Source: an uncultured Bacillus sp. (GTDB taxonomy: Bacteria > Bacillota > Bacilli > Bacillales_B > DSM-18226). Taken from it: DNA of 44,633 nucleotides. The notes beneath the pieces are model-generated. The model was given only the letters and a program-made list of their open reading frames with translations. It did not search any database and had not been told where the DNA came from. A program made the translations under genes and the position numbers. Numbering within the stretch: the first letter of the stretch is position 1; every line of letters starts with the position of its first letter. Below, one piece after another: positions 17,145-33,189 of the stretch. The stretch covers positions 1 to 44,633 of the forward strand of contig NZ_CAMLDX010000017.1 of the NCBI RefSeq assembly GCF_946478885.1, read 5' to 3'.

Positions 17145-20100
17145 TTGCTTGATGTAAATAATTTTGAGTATATGAAAATTGGTCTTGCATCACCAGATAA
17201 AATTCGTTCATGGTCTTATGGTGAGGTTAAAAAGCCAGAAACAATTAACTATCGTACGTTAAAGCCGGAAAAAGACGGCTTATTTTGTGAACGTATTTTT
17301 GGACCGCAAAAGGACTGGGAATGTCATTGCGGCAAGTACAAACGTGTACGTTATAAAGGGGTAGTATGTGATCGATGCGGTGTTGAGGTTACCCGAGCGA
17401 AGGTTCGGCGAGAACGCATGGGCCATATTGAATTAGCGGCTCCTGTTTCCCATATATGGTATTTCAAAGGAATTCCAAGCCGCATGGGGCTTGTTCTTGA
17501 TATGTCGCCGCGTGCACTAGAGGAAGTGATCTATTTTGCTTCCTATGTTGTAACAGATCCTGGTGAAACCACTCTTGAAAAGAAACAGCTATTATCTGAA
17601 AAAGAGTACCGCGCATATCGCGAAAAATACGGAAATAAATTCCAAGCATCAATGGGTGCGGAATCAATTAAAAAATTGCTTCAGGATATCGACTTAACAA
17701 AAGAAGCGGATATCCTGAAGGAAGAGCTGAAAAATGCTCAGGGACAACGCCGTACGAGAGCCATTAAACGTCTCGAAGTCATTGAAGCATTCCGTGGTTC
17801 AGGCAATGAGCCATCATGGATGATTCTTGATGTACTTCCGGTTATTCCTCCAGAGCTTCGTCCGATGGTTCAATTAGATGGCGGACGTTTTGCTACATCA
17901 GACTTAAACGATTTATACCGTCGTGTAATTAACCGGAATAATCGTTTGAAACGGTTATTGGATTTAGGTGCGCCAAGCATTATCGTACAAAATGAAAAAC
18001 GGATGCTGCAGGAAGCCGTGGATGCTTTAATTGACAACGGTCGCCGCGGTCGTCCGGTTACAGGACCCGGCAACAGACCGCTGAAATCTCTTTCACATAT
18101 GCTGAAAGGAAAACAAGGACGTTTCCGTCAGAACCTTCTTGGTAAACGTGTTGACTATTCCGGACGTTCTGTAATTGTCGTGGGTCCAAACTTAAAAATG
18201 TATCAATGCGGATTGCCAAAAGAAATGGCCCTTGAGCTTTTTAAACCATTCGTGATGAAAGAACTGGTCGAAAAAGGACTGGCACATAATATTAAATCGG
18301 CAAAACGCAAGATTGAACGTGTGCAGCCTGAAATCTGGGATGTACTTGAAGAGGTTATTAAAGAACATCCAGTGTTATTAAACCGTGCACCAACACTGCA
18401 TAGATTAGGGATTCAGGCGTTTGAACCTACTCTTGTAGAAGGACGTGCTATTCGTCTTCATCCGCTTGTATGTACAGCATATAACGCCGACTTTGATGGT
18501 GACCAAATGGCCGTTCACGTTCCGCTTTCATCCGAGGCACAGGCAGAAGCGCGTCTTTTAATGCTTGCTGCGCAGAATATCTTGAATCCAAAGGATGGAA
18601 AACCGGTTGTTACGCCTTCTCAGGACATGGTATTAGGTAACTACTATCTAACCCTTGAGAGAGAAGGGGCAGTTGGTGAAGGGATGATTTTTAACGATAC
18701 GAATGAGGCGCTTCTTGCCTATCAAAATGGTTATGCCCATTTACATTCTCGTATCGCGATTCGTGCTAACTCGCTTAATAACCCGACATTCACGGAAGAA
18801 CAGAATCAAAAACTATTAATTACAACAGTGGGTAAGCTCATTTTTAATGAAATATTGCCAAGATCATTCCCATTTATTAATGAGCCGACGAAGAAAAATC
18901 TTGAGGAAGAAACTCCAACAAGATACTTTATTGATCGTGGAACGGATGTTAAAGCTGCTATCAAACAAATGCCGCTGGTCGACCCATTCAAGAAGAAAAT
19001 TCTGGGGAACATCATTGCGGAAGTATTTAAACGGTACAAGATTACGGAAACGTCAAAAATGCTTGACCGTATGAAGGATCTAGGATTTAAATTCTCAACA
19101 AAAGCAGGTATCACAGTTGGGGTTGCCGATATCGTCGTATTGGGTGAGAAGAAGGAAATTATCGAAGAAGCACAACAAAAGGTTGAAAATGTCCTGAAGC
19201 AGTTCAGACGTGGTTTGATTACTGAAGAAGAACGCTATGATCGTGTTATTTCAATCTGGAGTGCAGCGAAAGATACCATTCAGTCCAAGCTGATGCATTC
19301 CTTGGAAAATACAAACCCAATCTTCATGATGAGTGATTCGGGTGCCCGTGGTAACGCATCAAACTTCACTCAACTGGCAGGTATGCGCGGATTGATGGCC
19401 AACCCGGCCGGACGTATTATTGAGTTGCCGATTATCTCAAGTTTCCGTGAAGGTTTAACCGTATTAGAGTACTTTATCTCAACCCACGGAGCAAGGAAAG
19501 GTCTTGCTGATACAGCATTAAAGACAGCTGACTCAGGTTATCTGACAAGGCGTCTTGTTGACGTTGCGCAGGATGTTATTGTTCGTGAAGATGATTGCGG
19601 TACTGACCGCGGAATTCTCGTTTCTTCCTTGAAGGACGGTACAGAGGTTATTGAATCTTTAGAGGAACGTCTTGTTGGCCGCTATGCAAGAAAAGTGGTA
19701 AGACATCCGGAAACAAAAGAAGTAATTGTACCGGATAATGGTTTAATCACTGAAGATATTGCGATGGAAATCGTCGATGCAGGCATTGACCAAGTTTGGA
19801 TTCGGTCTGCATTCACCTGCAATACCCGTCATGGAGTATGTAAAAAATGCTACGGACGAAACTTGGCTACTGGCCAGGAGGTTGAAGTAGGAGAATCTGT
19901 CGGTATTATCGCAGCGCAGTCAATCGGTGAGCCTGGTACACAGCTAACGATGCGTACCTTCCATACCGGAGGGGTTGCGGGAGACGATATTACACAAGGT
20001 TTGCCGCGGATTCAGGAAATCTTCGAAGCACGTAATCCGAAAGGTCAAGCAGTAATTACAGAAATTGACGGGGTTGTTGTGGCAATCAATGAAGGTCGCG

Positions 20101-20744
20101 ACCGTCAGCATGAAATTGTCATTCAAGGCAAACTTGAGACACGTACGTATTCAGCACCGTATACAGCTAGATTAAAGGTTGCTGTAGATAGTTATGTGGA
20201 ACGCGGACAGGAATTGACAGAAGGATCAATCGATCCGAAAGAGTTGATAAAGGTTAAAGATGTAACATCCGTGCAGGAATATCTATTGAAGGAAGTTCAA
20301 AAGGTATATCGTATGCAGGGGGTTGAAATCGGTGATAAGCACGTAGAAGTAATGGTTCGCCAAATGCTTCGCAAAATACGTGTTATTGATGCCGGCGAGA
20401 CAGATGTACTTCCGGGTACACTGCTTGATATTCACCAGTTTACCGATGCCAATGAAAAGGCACTGCTCAGCGGGAAAATGCCGGCAACAGGTCGTCCGGT
20501 GCTGCTGGGGATTACAAAGGCGTCGCTTGAAACAGATTCCTTCCTTTCAGCTGCTTCCTTCCAGGAAACAACTAGGGTACTTACAGATGCAGCAATTAAG
20601 GGTAAGCGAGATGAACTGCTCGGCTTGAAGGAAAATGTAATTATTGGTAAGTTGATTCCTGCCGGTACTGGTATGCCTCGTTATCGGAGAGCAGAACCGA
20701 TTCCGAATGAAAAAACTGAAGATAATCAAGTAACCGTAGAATAG
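17145..20744 (+). CDS. rpoC: DNA-directed RNA polymerase subunit beta'
   Basis: RpoC carries the catalytic magnesium site of RNA polymerase, with aspartates in [12 protein letters not shown] near residue 450. The N-terminal zinc cluster has CHCGKYKR and CDRCGVEV near residues 60-78, and the second zinc site has CGTDRG plus [13 protein letters not shown] near 810-900. The product is 1199 residues, exactly the B. subtilis length, when the TTG at 17145 is used. AAAGGGAGGT lies seven bases upstream. The ATG at 17100 in the same frame would add 15 residues ahead of this site and is rejected. Confidence 0.96.
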   Translation: MLDVNNFEYMKIGLASPDKIRSWSYGEVKKPETINYRTLKPEKDGLFCERIFGPQKDWECHCGKYKRVRYKGVVCDRCGVEVTRAKVRRERMGHIELAAPVSHIWYFKGIPSRMGLVLDMSPRALEEVIYFASYVVTDPGETTLEKKQLLSEKEYRAYREKYGNKFQASMGAESIKKLLQDIDLTKEADILKEELKNAQGQRRTRAIKRLEVIEAFRGSGNEPSWMILDVLPVIPPELRPMVQLDGGRFATSDLNDLYRRVINRNNRLKRLLDLGAPSIIVQNEKRMLQEAVDALIDNGRRGRPVTGPGNRPLKSLSHMLKGKQGRFRQNLLGKRVDYSGRSVIVVGPNLKMYQCGLPKEMALELFKPFVMKELVEKGLAHNIKSAKRKIERVQPEIWDVLEEVIKEHPVLLNRAPTLHRLGIQAFEPTLVEGRAIRLHPLVCTAYNADFDGDQMAVHVPLSSEAQAEARLLMLAAQNILNPKDGKPVVTPSQDMVLGNYYLTLEREGAVGEGMIFNDTNEALLAYQNGYAHLHSRIAIRANSLNNPTFTEEQNQKLLITTVGKLIFNEILPRSFPFINEPTKKNLEEETPTRYFIDRGTDVKAAIKQMPLVDPFKKKILGNIIAEVFKRYKITETSKMLDRMKDLGFKFSTKAGITVGVADIVVLGEKKEIIEEAQQKVENVLKQFRRGLITEEERYDRVISIWSAAKDTIQSKLMHSLENTNPIFMMSDSGARGNASNFTQLAGMRGLMANPAGRIIELPIISSFREGLTVLEYFISTHGARKGLADTALKTADSGYLTRRLVDVAQDVIVREDDCGTDRGILVSSLKDGTEVIESLEERLVGRYARKVVRHPETKEVIVPDNGLITEDIAMEIVDAGIDQVWIRSAFTCNTRHGVCKKCYGRNLATGQEVEVGESVGIIAAQSIGEPGTQLTMRTFHTGGVAGDDITQGLPRIQEIFEARNPKGQAVITEIDGVVVAINEGRDRQHEIVIQGKLETRTYSAPYTARLKVAVDSYVERGQELTEGSIDPKELIKVKDVTSVQEYLLKEVQKVYRMQGVEIGDKHVEVMVRQMLRKIRVIDAGETDVLPGTLLDIHQFTDANEKALLSGKMPATGRPVLLGITKASLETDSFLSAASFQETTRVLTDAAIKGKRDELLGLKENVIIGKLIPAGTGMPRYRRAEPIPNEKTEDNQVTVE

Positions 20745-20752
20745 TCATCATA

Positions 20753-20783
20753 CGGCATTCCCCATGTGGGAATGCCGGCTTTT
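20753..20783 (+). terminator. Terminator of rpoBC
   Basis: CGGCATTCCC (20753-20762) and GGGAATGCCG (20768-20777) form a perfect ten-pair stem around CATGT, followed by GCTTTT. Confidence 0.93.
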
Positions 20784-20842
20784 ATACAGAGCACGACATG
20801 CAGAATATAAAAAATACTTCATGGATGAAGGATGATTTATTA

Positions 20843-20871
20843 TTGACATCACTTTTTCAAAGTGTTAATAT
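20843..20871 (+). promoter_or_regulatory. Promoter of the str region (rplGB onward)
   Basis: TTGACA at 20843-20848 and TAATAT at 20866-20871 are 17 bases apart, with an extended TGT before the -10. It follows the rpoBC terminator. Confidence 0.8.
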
Positions 20872-20915
20872 ATCAAAGGTGCTCCTATAAACTCGATACT
20901 TTGGAGGATATTAAG

Positions 20916-21164
20916 ATGTCTTATGAAAAAGTATTGCAGGCTAAACGTTTTATTGTAGGAACAAAGCAATCTGCTAAATCTTTAAAAGCTGGAAATGTCA
21001 GTGAATTGCTCGTTGCGGAGGATGCAGATCCTAGGTTGACATCCGAAATTGTAACAGTAGCCAATGAAGCTGGTATTCCTGTGACATATGTTAAATCAAT
21101 GGAAAAACTTGGGAAAACATGTGGAATTAAAGTTGGTGCGGCAGTCGTTGCGTTAATTGATTAA
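20916..21164 (+). CDS. rplGB: L7Ae-family K-turn binding protein (YbxF, L7Ae-like)
   Basis: This is an 82-residue member of the L7Ae/L30e family, which binds kink-turn RNA; the B. subtilis homologue was shown to bind K-turns, but its ribosomal role is unclear. The sequence has the family pattern [29 protein letters not shown] and the C-terminal [19 protein letters not shown] 20916 follows TTGGAGGA; the in-frame start at 20862 overlaps the promoter and is rejected. It is the first gene of the str operon. Confidence 0.93.
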   Translation: MSYEKVLQAKRFIVGTKQSAKSLKAGNVSELLVAEDADPRLTSEIVTVANEAGIPVTYVKSMEKLGKTCGIKVGAAVVALID

Positions 21165-21215
21165 CAAAACCTATTTTTGTAGAAGAATTCTGCAAAAATT
21201 TTGTTTTTGTATTAA

Positions 21216-21692
<477 letters not shown>

Positions 21693-21705
21693 TAGCAAAA
21701 AATAA

Positions 21706-22206
<501 letters not shown>

Positions 22207-22269
22207 GATCAGCCTTATATTTGACTATATAATTATAAAATAATTTGAAACTAGGAAGGAGAAAAACAA

Positions 22270-24348
22270 ATGGCAAGAGAGTTCTCCTTAGCAAATACTC
22301 GTAACATCGGCATCATGGCCCACATTGATGCCGGTAAAACGACTACAACTGAACGCGTTCTTTATTATACCGGTAAAATTCATAAAATCGGCGAAACACA
22401 TGAAGGCGCATCTCAGATGGACTGGATGGAACAAGAACAAGAACGTGGTATTACCATCACTTCTGCTGCTACAACAGCACAATGGAAAGGCCATCGCGTA
22501 AACATCATTGACACACCAGGACACGTAGACTTCACAGTGGAAGTTGAACGTTCTTTGCGTGTATTAGATGGTGCTGTTGCTGTACTTGATGCACAATCAG
22601 GTGTAGAACCGCAAACTGAAACAGTTTGGCGTCAGGCAACAACATACGGAGTTCCACGTGTCGTATTTGTTAACAAAATGGATAAACTTGGGGCAGATTT
22701 CATTTATTCTCTAGGTACATTACACGATCGCCTTCAAGCTAATGCGCACGCAATCCAGCTTCCAATCGGTGCTGAAGATGAATTCGATGGAATCATCGAC
22801 TTAATCGAAATGAAAGCTACCATGTATGTTAATGACTTGGGTACTGATATGGAAATCATTGATATTCCAGAGGCTTATCAAGCACAAGCTGAAGAATATC
22901 GTGAAAAATTAATTGAAGCAGTTGCTGAAATTGATGAAGACTTAATGGAAAAATATCTTGGCGGTGAAGAAATCACTATTGCTGAGCTTAAAGCAGCAAT
23001 CCGTAAAGGAACATGTAACGTAGAATTCTATCCGGTTCTTTGCGGATCAGCCTTCAAAAATAAAGGTGTTCAATTAATGCTTGATGCTGTTGTTGATTAT
23101 CTTCCATCACCACTTGACGTACCATCAATTAAAGGAACTCTTCCGGATACCGATGATGAAGTGGAACGTCATGCAAGTGATGAAGAACCATTTTCAGCAC
23201 TTGCATTTAAAGTTATGACAGACCCTTATGTAGGTAAATTAACATTCTTCCGTGTGTACTCTGGTACACTTCAATCTGGATCATATGTAATGAACTCTAC
23301 AAAAGGAAAGCGTGAACGTGTAGGACGTATCCTGCAAATGCACGCAAACCACCGTCAGGAAATCTCAGAGGTTTATGCTGGGGATATCGCTGCGGCAGTA
23401 GGATTAAAGGATACAACAACTGGAGATACTCTTTGTGACGAGAAATCACTTGTAATTCTTGAATCGATGGAATTCCCAGAACCGGTTATCCAGCTTTCTG
23501 TTGAGCCGAAATCAAAAGCTGACCAAGATAAAATGACAACTGCTTTACAAAAACTTCAAGAGGAAGACCCTACATTCAGAGCACACACTGATCAGGAAAC
23601 TGGACAGGTTATCATTGCTGGTATGGGTGAGCTTCACTTGGACATTATCGTTGACCGTATGCGTCGTGAATTCAAAGTAGAAGCAAATGTCGGTGCACCG
23701 CAAGTATCTTACCGTGAAACTTTCCGTGCATCTGCACAAGTTGAAGGTAAATTTGCTCGTCAATCAGGTGGACGTGGTCAATACGGACATGTTTGGATTG
23801 AATTCTCTCCAAATGAAGAAGGAAAAGGCTTTGAATTTGAAAATGGCATCGTCGGCGGAGTAGTGCCTCGTGAGTACATTCCTGCGGTTGAAGCAGGACT
23901 TATAGACGCTTTGGATCGCGGTATTCTTGCCGGATACCCAATGGTAGATATCAAAGCAAGATTATTTGATGGATCTTACCATGATGTCGATTCAAGTGAA
24001 ATGGCATTCAAAATTGCGGCATCCCTTGCATTAAAGAACGCTGCATCTAAATGTCAGCCCGTTATCCTTGAACCGGTTATGAGGGTGGAAGTAGTTATCC
24101 CTGATGAATATCTTGGTGATATTATGGGACAAATTACAGCGCGCCGTGGTCGTGTTGAAGGTATGGAAGCACGCGGAAATGCACAAGTTGTACGCGCGAT
24201 GGTTCCACTTTCAGAAATGTTTGGTTACGCAACAGCTCTTCGTTCAAGTACTCAAGGTCGCGGAGTATTCTCTATGCACTTTGATCATTACGAAGAAGTA
24301 CCAAAATCAATTTCTGAAGAAATTATCAAAAAAAATAAAGGCGAATAA
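22270..24348 (+). CDS. fusA: Elongation factor G
   Basis: EF-G is the GTPase that drives translocation and, with RRF, ribosome recycling. The product is 692 residues. The G1 motif [13 protein letters not shown] is at the N-terminus, DTPGHVDF is G3 and NKMDKLGA is G4. The later domains include [17 protein letters not shown] (domain IV region) and a C-terminal ending in [13 protein letters not shown]. The start follows AGGAAGGAG. The tuf promoter begins right after its stop. Confidence 0.98.
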   Translation: MAREFSLANTRNIGIMAHIDAGKTTTTERVLYYTGKIHKIGETHEGASQMDWMEQEQERGITITSAATTAQWKGHRVNIIDTPGHVDFTVEVERSLRVLDGAVAVLDAQSGVEPQTETVWRQATTYGVPRVVFVNKMDKLGADFIYSLGTLHDRLQANAHAIQLPIGAEDEFDGIIDLIEMKATMYVNDLGTDMEIIDIPEAYQAQAEEYREKLIEAVAEIDEDLMEKYLGGEEITIAELKAAIRKGTCNVEFYPVLCGSAFKNKGVQLMLDAVVDYLPSPLDVPSIKGTLPDTDDEVERHASDEEPFSALAFKVMTDPYVGKLTFFRVYSGTLQSGSYVMNSTKGKRERVGRILQMHANHRQEISEVYAGDIAAAVGLKDTTTGDTLCDEKSLVILESMEFPEPVIQLSVEPKSKADQDKMTTALQKLQEEDPTFRAHTDQETGQVIIAGMGELHLDIIVDRMRREFKVEANVGAPQVSYRETFRASAQVEGKFARQSGGRGQYGHVWIEFSPNEEGKGFEFENGIVGGVVPREYIPAVEAGLIDALDRGILAGYPMVDIKARLFDGSYHDVDSSEMAFKIAASLALKNAASKCQPVILEPVMRVEVVIPDEYLGDIMGQITARRGRVEGMEARGNAQVVRAMVPLSEMFGYATALRSSTQGRGVFSMHFDHYEEVPKSISEEIIKKNKGE

Positions 24349-24377
24349 TTGATTTTGCTTGGTATATAAAGTATAAC
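24349..24377 (+). promoter_or_regulatory. Promoter of tuf
   Basis: TTGATT at 24349-24354 starts at the base after the fusA stop and TATAAC at 24372-24377 follows with a spacer of 17. It gives a leader of about 95 bases before tuf and would let EF-Tu be made in excess of EF-G. Confidence 0.65.
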
Positions 24378-24477
24378 TACTAATGTAAGTTTTGCTAGCT
24401 GTGGTATAGGTACGCCTTTTACCGTAGCGCCAATATATACTTAACTAATTTTTTAATATTAAAGGAGGATTTTCCTA

Positions 24478-25665
24478 ATGGCAAAAGCTAAATTTGATCG
24501 TTCTAAGCCACACGTTAATATCGGTACAATTGGTCACGTTGACCATGGTAAAACAACTTTAACAGCTGCAATCACAACTGTTCTTGCAAAACAAGGCGGC
24601 GGTGAAGCTCGCGGATATGACCAAATCGACAACGCTCCAGAAGAAAAAGAGCGTGGTATTACAATCAACACTTCTCACGTTGAATATGAAACTGCTAACC
24701 GTCACTATGCACACGTTGACTGCCCAGGACATGCTGACTATGTTAAAAACATGATCACTGGTGCTGCACAAATGGACGGCGGTATCTTAGTAGTATCTGC
24801 TGCTGACGGTCCAATGCCTCAAACTCGTGAACACATTCTTCTTTCTCGTCAAGTAGGTGTTCCTTACCTTGTTGTATTTATGAACAAATGTGACATGGTT
24901 GACGACGAAGAATTGCTTGAATTAGTAGAAATGGAAGTACGTGATTTATTATCAGAATATGACTTCCCAGGAGATGATATTCCTATCATCAAAGGTTCTG
25001 CACTTAAAGCTCTTGAAGGTGAAGCACAATGGGAAGAAAAAATCGTTGAACTTATGAACGCTGTTGACGAATATATCCCAACTCCAACTCGTGACACTGA
25101 TAAACCATTCATGATGCCAGTTGAGGATGTTTTCTCAATCACTGGTCGTGGTACTGTTGCTACAGGCCGTGTAGAACGCGGACAAGTTAAAGTTGGTGAC
25201 GTAGTAGAAATCATCGGTTTAACTGACGAACCAAAATCAACTACTGTAACAGGTGTTGAAATGTTCCGTAAGCTTCTTGACTATGCAGAAGCTGGCGATA
25301 ACATCGGTGCTCTTCTTCGTGGTGTTGCTCGTGAAGAAGTACAACGTGGTCAAGTATTAGCTAAACCAGGTTCAATCACACCACACACTAAATTTACTGC
25401 ACAAGTTTACGTATTATCAAAAGAAGAAGGTGGACGTCATACTCCATTCTTCGCAAACTATCGCCCTCAGTTCTACTTCCGTACAACTGACGTAACTGGC
25501 ATCATCAACCTTCCTGAAGGTGTTGAAATGGTTATGCCTGGTGATAACATCGAAATGACTGTAGAACTTATTGCTCCAATCGCTATCGAAGAAGGAACTA
25601 AGTTCTCAATTCGTGAAGGCGGACGTACAGTAGGCGCTGGATCAGTTTCTTCTATCATTCAATAA
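24478..25665 (+). CDS. tuf: Elongation factor Tu
   Basis: EF-Tu delivers aminoacyl-tRNA to the ribosome as a GTP complex. The product is 395 residues. [14 protein letters not shown] is the G1 motif, [18 protein letters not shown] is G3 and NKCDMVDD is G4. Domains 2 and 3 follow with [11 protein letters not shown] and the C-terminal [15 protein letters not shown]. The start follows AAAGGAGG. Codon choice is strongly biased, as expected for one of the most abundant proteins. Confidence 0.98.
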   Translation: MAKAKFDRSKPHVNIGTIGHVDHGKTTLTAAITTVLAKQGGGEARGYDQIDNAPEEKERGITINTSHVEYETANRHYAHVDCPGHADYVKNMITGAAQMDGGILVVSAADGPMPQTREHILLSRQVGVPYLVVFMNKCDMVDDEELLELVEMEVRDLLSEYDFPGDDIPIIKGSALKALEGEAQWEEKIVELMNAVDEYIPTPTRDTDKPFMMPVEDVFSITGRGTVATGRVERGQVKVGDVVEIIGLTDEPKSTTVTGVEMFRKLLDYAEAGDNIGALLRGVAREEVQRGQVLAKPGSITPHTKFTAQVYVLSKEEGGRHTPFFANYRPQFYFRTTDVTGIINLPEGVEMVMPGDNIEMTVELIAPIAIEEGTKFSIREGGRTVGAGSVSSIIQ

Positions 25666-25686
25666 TAATCTGATATAAGAATAGGT

Positions 25687-25722
25687 AAAGACAGATGGGT
25701 GACGATCCATCTGTCTTTTTTT
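25687..25722 (+). terminator. Terminator of tuf / str operon
   Basis: AAAGACAGATGG (25687-25698) and CCATCTGTCTTT form a perfect twelve-pair stem around GTGACGAT, ending in seven T. Confidence 0.97.
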
Positions 25723-25989
25723 GCGATTCAAGGGAGGCTTTTTAGTTTTCATTATTTAATAGGTTCATCTGCTGATTTAGAAGGTTAGACTTGAACGCCG
25801 AAATCAAAGCATATATATAGAAGAAACGTGGAAGAATCAGTTGAATATGCAATTGAATCCAGATAATTGGACAATCGAAGAATCAATGCTTACCCATACT
25901 TTGAGCGGTTAAAGAAAAACTTGAAAATTAGCCTTACTGCCTTTATAATAGGAAAAGTGCGTGAGACATAGTGACAAATCAAATTACTG
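25723..25989 (+). other. Non-coding gap between tuf and the S10 promoter
   Basis: No intact gene is seen here. Two short open stretches in different frames, 25781-25912 and about 25867-25971, read like broken coding sequence (the first includes IEETWKNQLNMQLNPDNW) but have no start, no ribosome binding site and no family I recognise. In B. subtilis this position holds ybaC; I cannot show that this is its remnant. Confidence 0.35.
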
Positions 25990-26018
25990 TTGCATTTGCT
26001 TTATGTTTTCTGTATAAT
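25990..26018 (+). promoter_or_regulatory. Promoter of the S10-spc-alpha operon
   Basis: TTGCAT at 25990-25995 and a perfect TATAAT at 26013-26018 are 17 bases apart. It is the only strong promoter seen for the downstream 14 kb cluster and matches the location of the B. subtilis S10 promoter. Confidence 0.82.
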
Positions 26019-26049
26019 AGACGATGTTGGTCTTTGACTGCGATGATGC

Positions 26050-26110
26050 AGGAGGTTGCTGACACACCCGGCCGCTTTGCCATGGCGAGTGTGTTGGGGA
26101 AATTTCTGCG
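26050..26110 (+). ncRNA. S10 operon leader structure
   Basis: Between the promoter and rpsJ is a hairpin with ACACAC (26062-26067) paired to GTGTGT (26089-26094) and inner GGC/GCC pairing, followed by TGGGGAAATTTCTGCGG. This matches my recollection of the conserved leader upstream of rpsJ in Bacillaceae. It is probably a ribosomal-protein control site; the ligand cannot be read from the sequence. Confidence 0.6.
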
Positions 26111-26124
26111 GAGAATGTCTATAA

Positions 26125-26460
<336 letters not shown>

Positions 26461-26502
26461 TCTCATTGATAAATAAGACAAATAACAGGAGGTGTGACTG
26501 AA

Positions 26503-27132
26503 ATGACCAAAGGAATCTTAGGAAGAAAAATCGGTATGACTCAAGTATTTGCTGAAAATGGCGAGCTTATTCCAGTAACTGTTGTAGAAGCTGTTAACAA
26601 CGTAGTTCTTCAAAAGAAAGCAGTTGAAACAGACGGTTATGAAGCGATCCAAATCGGTTTTGAAGATAAACGCGAAAAATTATCAAACAAACCGGAAAAA
26701 GGCCATGCAGAAAAGGCAAATACTGCTCCTAAGCGCTTCGTTCGCGAATTTCGCGGAGTTGACTTAGCAGCATATGAAGTTGGTCAAGAAGTCAAAGTTG
26801 ATATTTTCGCTGAAGGCGATGTAATTGATGTAACAGGTATATCAAAAGGTAAAGGATTCCAAGGCTCTATCAAGCGCCACGGACAATCCCGCGGACCTAT
26901 GGCTCACGGTTCCCGCTATCACCGTCGACCTGGTTCAATGGGCCCTGTAGCTCCTAACCGTGTATTTAAAGGTAAAGCATTACCAGGCCGCATGGGCGGA
27001 GAACAAGTAACGGTTCAAAACCTGCAAATTGTTAAAGTTGATGCTGAACGCAATCTTTTATTGATTAAAGGAAATGTACCTGGTGCTAAGAAAGCATTAT
27101 TAAAAATTAAAAGTGCGATCAAAGCGAAATAA
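26503..27132 (+). CDS. rplC: 50S ribosomal protein L3
   Basis: L3 is an early assembly protein whose long loop reaches the peptidyl-transferase centre. The product is 209 residues. It begins [15 protein letters not shown] and has [29 protein letters not shown] loop sequence near residues 120-145. ATG 26503 is preceded by CAGGAGGTG; the in-frame GTG at 26494 lies within that site and is rejected. Confidence 0.97.
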   Translation: MTKGILGRKIGMTQVFAENGELIPVTVVEAVNNVVLQKKAVETDGYEAIQIGFEDKREKLSNKPEKGHAEKANTAPKRFVREFRGVDLAAYEVGQEVKVDIFAEGDVIDVTGISKGKGFQGSIKRHGQSRGPMAHGSRYHRRPGSMGPVAPNRVFKGKALPGRMGGEQVTVQNLQIVKVDAERNLLLIKGNVPGAKKALLKIKSAIKAK

Positions 27133-27157
27133 TTAAGGCAGAAAGGAGGAAATTAGA

Positions 27158-27781
27158 ATGCCGAAAGTTGCATTATTTAACCAAAGCGGTGCTCAAGTAA
27201 GCGACATCGAACTTAATGAAGCCGTTTTTGGTATCGAGCCTAACAACCATGTGCTTTTTGAAGCAGTTGTTATGCAAAGAGCATCCCTGCGTCAAGGGAC
27301 TCACAAAACAAAAATTCGTTCTGAAGTATCTGGCGGTGGACGTAAACCATGGCGTCAAAAAGGAACTGGACGTGCTCGTCAAGGTTCTATCAGATCACCA
27401 CAATGGCGCGGCGGTGGTACTGTATTCGGTCCTGTACCTCGCAGCTACAGCTACAAAATGCCTAAGAAGGTTCGTCGTTTGGCCATTAAATCAGCACTAT
27501 CTACTAAAGTGTTGGAAGAAAACATTCTAGTGTTAGAAAGCCTTGCTTTCGAAGCACCAAAGACAAAAGAATTTAAAGGTGTTTTAAACGCACTTTCTAT
27601 CAATTCAAAAGCACTTATTGTTACAGCAGATCTTGATGAAAATGTTGCGTTATCTGCTCGCAATATTCCTGGTGTTACAGTATTAACTGCAGATGGAATC
27701 AATGTATTAGACGTAATCAATCACGATAAATTGATTCTAACTAAAGCTGCGGTGGAAAAAGTAGAGGAGGTGCTTGCATAA
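27158..27781 (+). CDS. rplD: 50S ribosomal protein L4
   Basis: L4 lines the peptide exit tunnel through its extended loop. The product is 207 residues. The loop is visible as [20 protein letters not shown] near residues 50-70, with the basic and glycine-rich sequence near the macrolide site. The ATG follows AAAGGAGG. The stop overlaps the rplW start by one base. Confidence 0.98.
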   Translation: MPKVALFNQSGAQVSDIELNEAVFGIEPNNHVLFEAVVMQRASLRQGTHKTKIRSEVSGGGRKPWRQKGTGRARQGSIRSPQWRGGGTVFGPVPRSYSYKMPKKVRRLAIKSALSTKVLEENILVLESLAFEAPKTKEFKGVLNALSINSKALIVTADLDENVALSARNIPGVTVLTADGINVLDVINHDKLILTKAAVEKVEEVLA

Positions 27782-28062
27782 TGGATGCACGCGATGTAAT
27801 TAAGCGCCCCGTCATCACTGAACGTTCTACTGATATCATGTCTGACAAAAAATATACCTTTGAAGTTGACTTGAGAGCAAACAAGACTCAAGTAAAAGAT
27901 GCTGTTGAAGAAATTTTCGACGTAAAAGTTGAAAAAGTAAACATCATGAACTATAAAGGGAAATTTAAACGGATGGGTAAGTTTGGCGGATATACTAACA
28001 AACGCCGCAAAGCAATTGTTAAGTTAACTGCTGACAGCAACGAGATTGAAATTTTCGAATAA
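27781..28062 (+). CDS. rplW: 50S ribosomal protein L23
   Basis: L23 sits at the tunnel exit and is a docking site for SRP and trigger factor. The product is 93 residues. [21 protein letters not shown] at the start and [26 protein letters not shown] are typical. It overlaps the rplD stop by one base, with GAGGAGG within the end of rplD as ribosome binding site. Confidence 0.98.
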   Translation: MDARDVIKRPVITERSTDIMSDKKYTFEVDLRANKTQVKDAVEEIFDVKVEKVNIMNYKGKFKRMGKFGGYTNKRRKAIVKLTADSNEIEIFE

Positions 28063-28078
28063 TAAATCGTGACTATAA

Positions 28079-28927
<849 letters not shown>

Positions 28928-28936
28928 CGGGATTGA

Positions 28937-29266
<330 letters not shown>

Positions 29267-29284
29267 TGAGAGGAGGGCATTCAT

Positions 29285-29626
29285 ATGCAAGCAAAAGCTG
29301 TTGCAAGAACAGTTCGTATTGCTCCTCGTAAAGCTCGTTTAGTCGTAGATTTAATTCGAGGAAAGCAAGTTGGCGAAGCGGTTGCTATTTTGAAACATAC
29401 TCCAAAATCAGCTTCAGCAATCGTTGAAAAGGTATTAAATTCCGCTTTAGCTAACGCAGAGCATAACTATGAAATGGACGCAAATAATTTAGTTGTGGCA
29501 CAGGCATTTGTTGACGAAGGGCCGACATTGAAACGCTTCCGTCCACGTGCACAAGGACGTGCCAGCCAAATTAACAAGCGTACTAGTCATATTACTATCG
29601 TTTTATCAGAAAAGAAGGAGGGATAA
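29285..29626 (+). CDS. rplV: 50S ribosomal protein L22
   Basis: L22 spans the large subunit and its beta hairpin lines the exit tunnel. The product is 113 residues. [23 protein letters not shown] and the C-terminal [20 protein letters not shown] hairpin region are clear. The ATG follows AGAGGAGGG. rpsC starts three bases after its stop. Confidence 0.98.
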   Translation: MQAKAVARTVRIAPRKARLVVDLIRGKQVGEAVAILKHTPKSASAIVEKVLNSALANAEHNYEMDANNLVVAQAFVDEGPTLKRFRPRAQGRASQINKRTSHITIVLSEKKEG

Positions 29627-30913
<1,287 letters not shown>

Positions 30914-30932
30914 ATCGAGAGGAGGTTCATAA

Positions 30933-31196
<264 letters not shown>

Positions 31197-31209
31197 TTGT
31201 ACGGAATAA

Positions 31210-31605
<396 letters not shown>

Positions 31606-31640
31606 TTAAAAACTAATTGCCTTTAAGGAGGTGCAAACAG

Positions 31641-31952
31641 ATGCATGTAAAAAAAGGTGATAAAGTGATGGTTATCTCTGGCAAAGACAAAGGCAAAACT
31701 GGTGTTATTCTTGCTTCTTTTCCTAAGAAAGACCGTGTTCTCGTAGAAGGCGTGAACATTGTAAAGAAACACTCTAAGCCGTCTCAAGCAAATCCACAAG
31801 GTGGAATTATCAGCCAAGAAGCACCTATTCATGTATCAAACGTTATGCCTATCGATCCTAAGACAGGTGTACCAACACGTGTTGGTTATCAAACTGTGGA
31901 AGGTAAGAAAGTGCGCGTAGCGAAAAAATCCGGTGAAGTTCTAGATAAATAG
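31641..31952 (+). CDS. rplX: 50S ribosomal protein L24
   Basis: L24 is an assembly initiator near the tunnel exit. The product is 103 residues. The N-terminal KOW motif reads [21 protein letters not shown]. The start at ATG 31641 follows AAGGAGGTG; the in-frame start at 31617 is within or before this site and is rejected. Confidence 0.97.
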   Translation: MHVKKGDKVMVISGKDKGKTGVILASFPKKDRVLVEGVNIVKKHSKPSQANPQGGIISQEAPIHVSNVMPIDPKTGVPTRVGYQTVEGKKVRVAKKSGEVLDK

Positions 31953-31978
31953 TCAAAAGTAGAAGGGAGGTACGTATC

Positions 31979-32518
31979 ATGACCCGCCTAAAAGAAAAAT
32001 ATGTGAAAGAAATTACTCCTGCTCTTATGAGCAAGTTTAACTATACATCAGTTATGCAAGTGCCAAAAATTGAAAAGATCGTCATTAACATGGGTGTTGG
32101 TGATGCTGTGCAAAACGCTAAAGCCCTTGACAATGCAGTTGAAGAGCTAGCGATGATCACAGGTCAAAAACCTGTTGTGACTCGTGCAAAAAAATCAATC
32201 GCTGGTTTCCGTCTTCGTGAAGGAATGCCTATCGGTGCAAAGGTTACTCTTCGCGGTGAGCGTATGTTTGAATTCTTCGACAAATTAGTATCTGTATCAC
32301 TACCACGTGTCCGTGACTTCCGTGGTATTTCAAAGAAATCCTTTGATGGACGTGGTAACTATACACTTGGTGTAAAAGAACAATTAATCTTTCCTGAAAT
32401 TGATTACGATAAAGTAAGCAAAGTTCGTGGTATGGATATTGTAATTGTTACTACAGCTAATACTGATGAAGAAGCTCGTGAACTTTTAACTCAATTCGGA
32501 ATGCCGTTCCAAAAGTAA
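31979..32518 (+). CDS. rplE: 50S ribosomal protein L5
   Basis: L5 binds 5S rRNA and contacts P-site tRNA. The product is 179 residues. [21 protein letters not shown] and [18 protein letters not shown] are clear. The C-terminal [25 protein letters not shown] matches the family. The ATG follows AAGGGAGGT. Confidence 0.98.
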   Translation: MTRLKEKYVKEITPALMSKFNYTSVMQVPKIEKIVINMGVGDAVQNAKALDNAVEELAMITGQKPVVTRAKKSIAGFRLREGMPIGAKVTLRGERMFEFFDKLVSVSLPRVRDFRGISKKSFDGRGNYTLGVKEQLIFPEIDYDKVSKVRGMDIVIVTTANTDEEARELLTQFGMPFQK

Positions 32519-32525
32519 TCGCTAA

Positions 32526-32729
<204 letters not shown>

Positions 32730-32759
32730 AACCCCAATCTGGGAAGGAGGTAAAAAATT

Positions 32760-33158
32760 ATGGTCATGACAGATCCAATTGCAGATTTGCTTACACGTAT
32801 TCGTAATGCAAATATGGTTCGTCACGAAAAATTAGAAGTTCCTGCTTCTAACATTAAGAAAGAGATCGCTGATATTCTGAAGCGTGAAGGTTTCGTACGT
32901 GACGTTGAATTTATTGAAGATAATAAACAAGGTATTATCCGTATTTTCCTTAAATACGGTGTTAATAACGAACGTGTTATTACAGGCCTGAAAAGAATCA
33001 GTAAACCAGGTCTCCGTGTATACGCAAAGGCCGATGAAGTTCCGCGCGTATTAAACGGACTGGGAATCGCATTAGTTTCTACTTCTCAAGGTGTTCTGAC
33101 TGATAAAGATGCCCGCGCAAAGAAAATCGGCGGAGAAGTATTAGCATACGTTTGGTAA
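32760..33158 (+). CDS. rpsH: 30S ribosomal protein S8
   Basis: S8 binds the central domain of 16S rRNA and represses the spc operon in E. coli. The product is 132 residues. [23 protein letters not shown] at the start and [26 protein letters not shown] at the end are typical. ATG 32760 is nine bases from AAGGAGG, so it is preferred to the ATG at 32766. Confidence 0.98.
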   Translation: MVMTDPIADLLTRIRNANMVRHEKLEVPASNIKKEIADILKREGFVRDVEFIEDNKQGIIRIFLKYGVNNERVITGLKRISKPGLRVYAKADEVPRVLNGLGIALVSTSQGVLTDKDARAKKIGGEVLAYVW

Positions 33159-33189
33159 TAGACTTTCTTAATGAATGGAGGTGCAATAA

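Noticed and set aside
24404..24440. GGTACGCC / GTAGCGCC block in the tuf leader as a riboswitch
   Set aside because: The pairing is short and ambiguous and resembles no known riboswitch class.
26041..26110. Minus-strand open frame 25979-26431 overlapping the S10 promoter and rpsJ
   Set aside because: It crosses a strong promoter, leader structure and conserved rpsJ codons on the opposite strand with no initiation signals.
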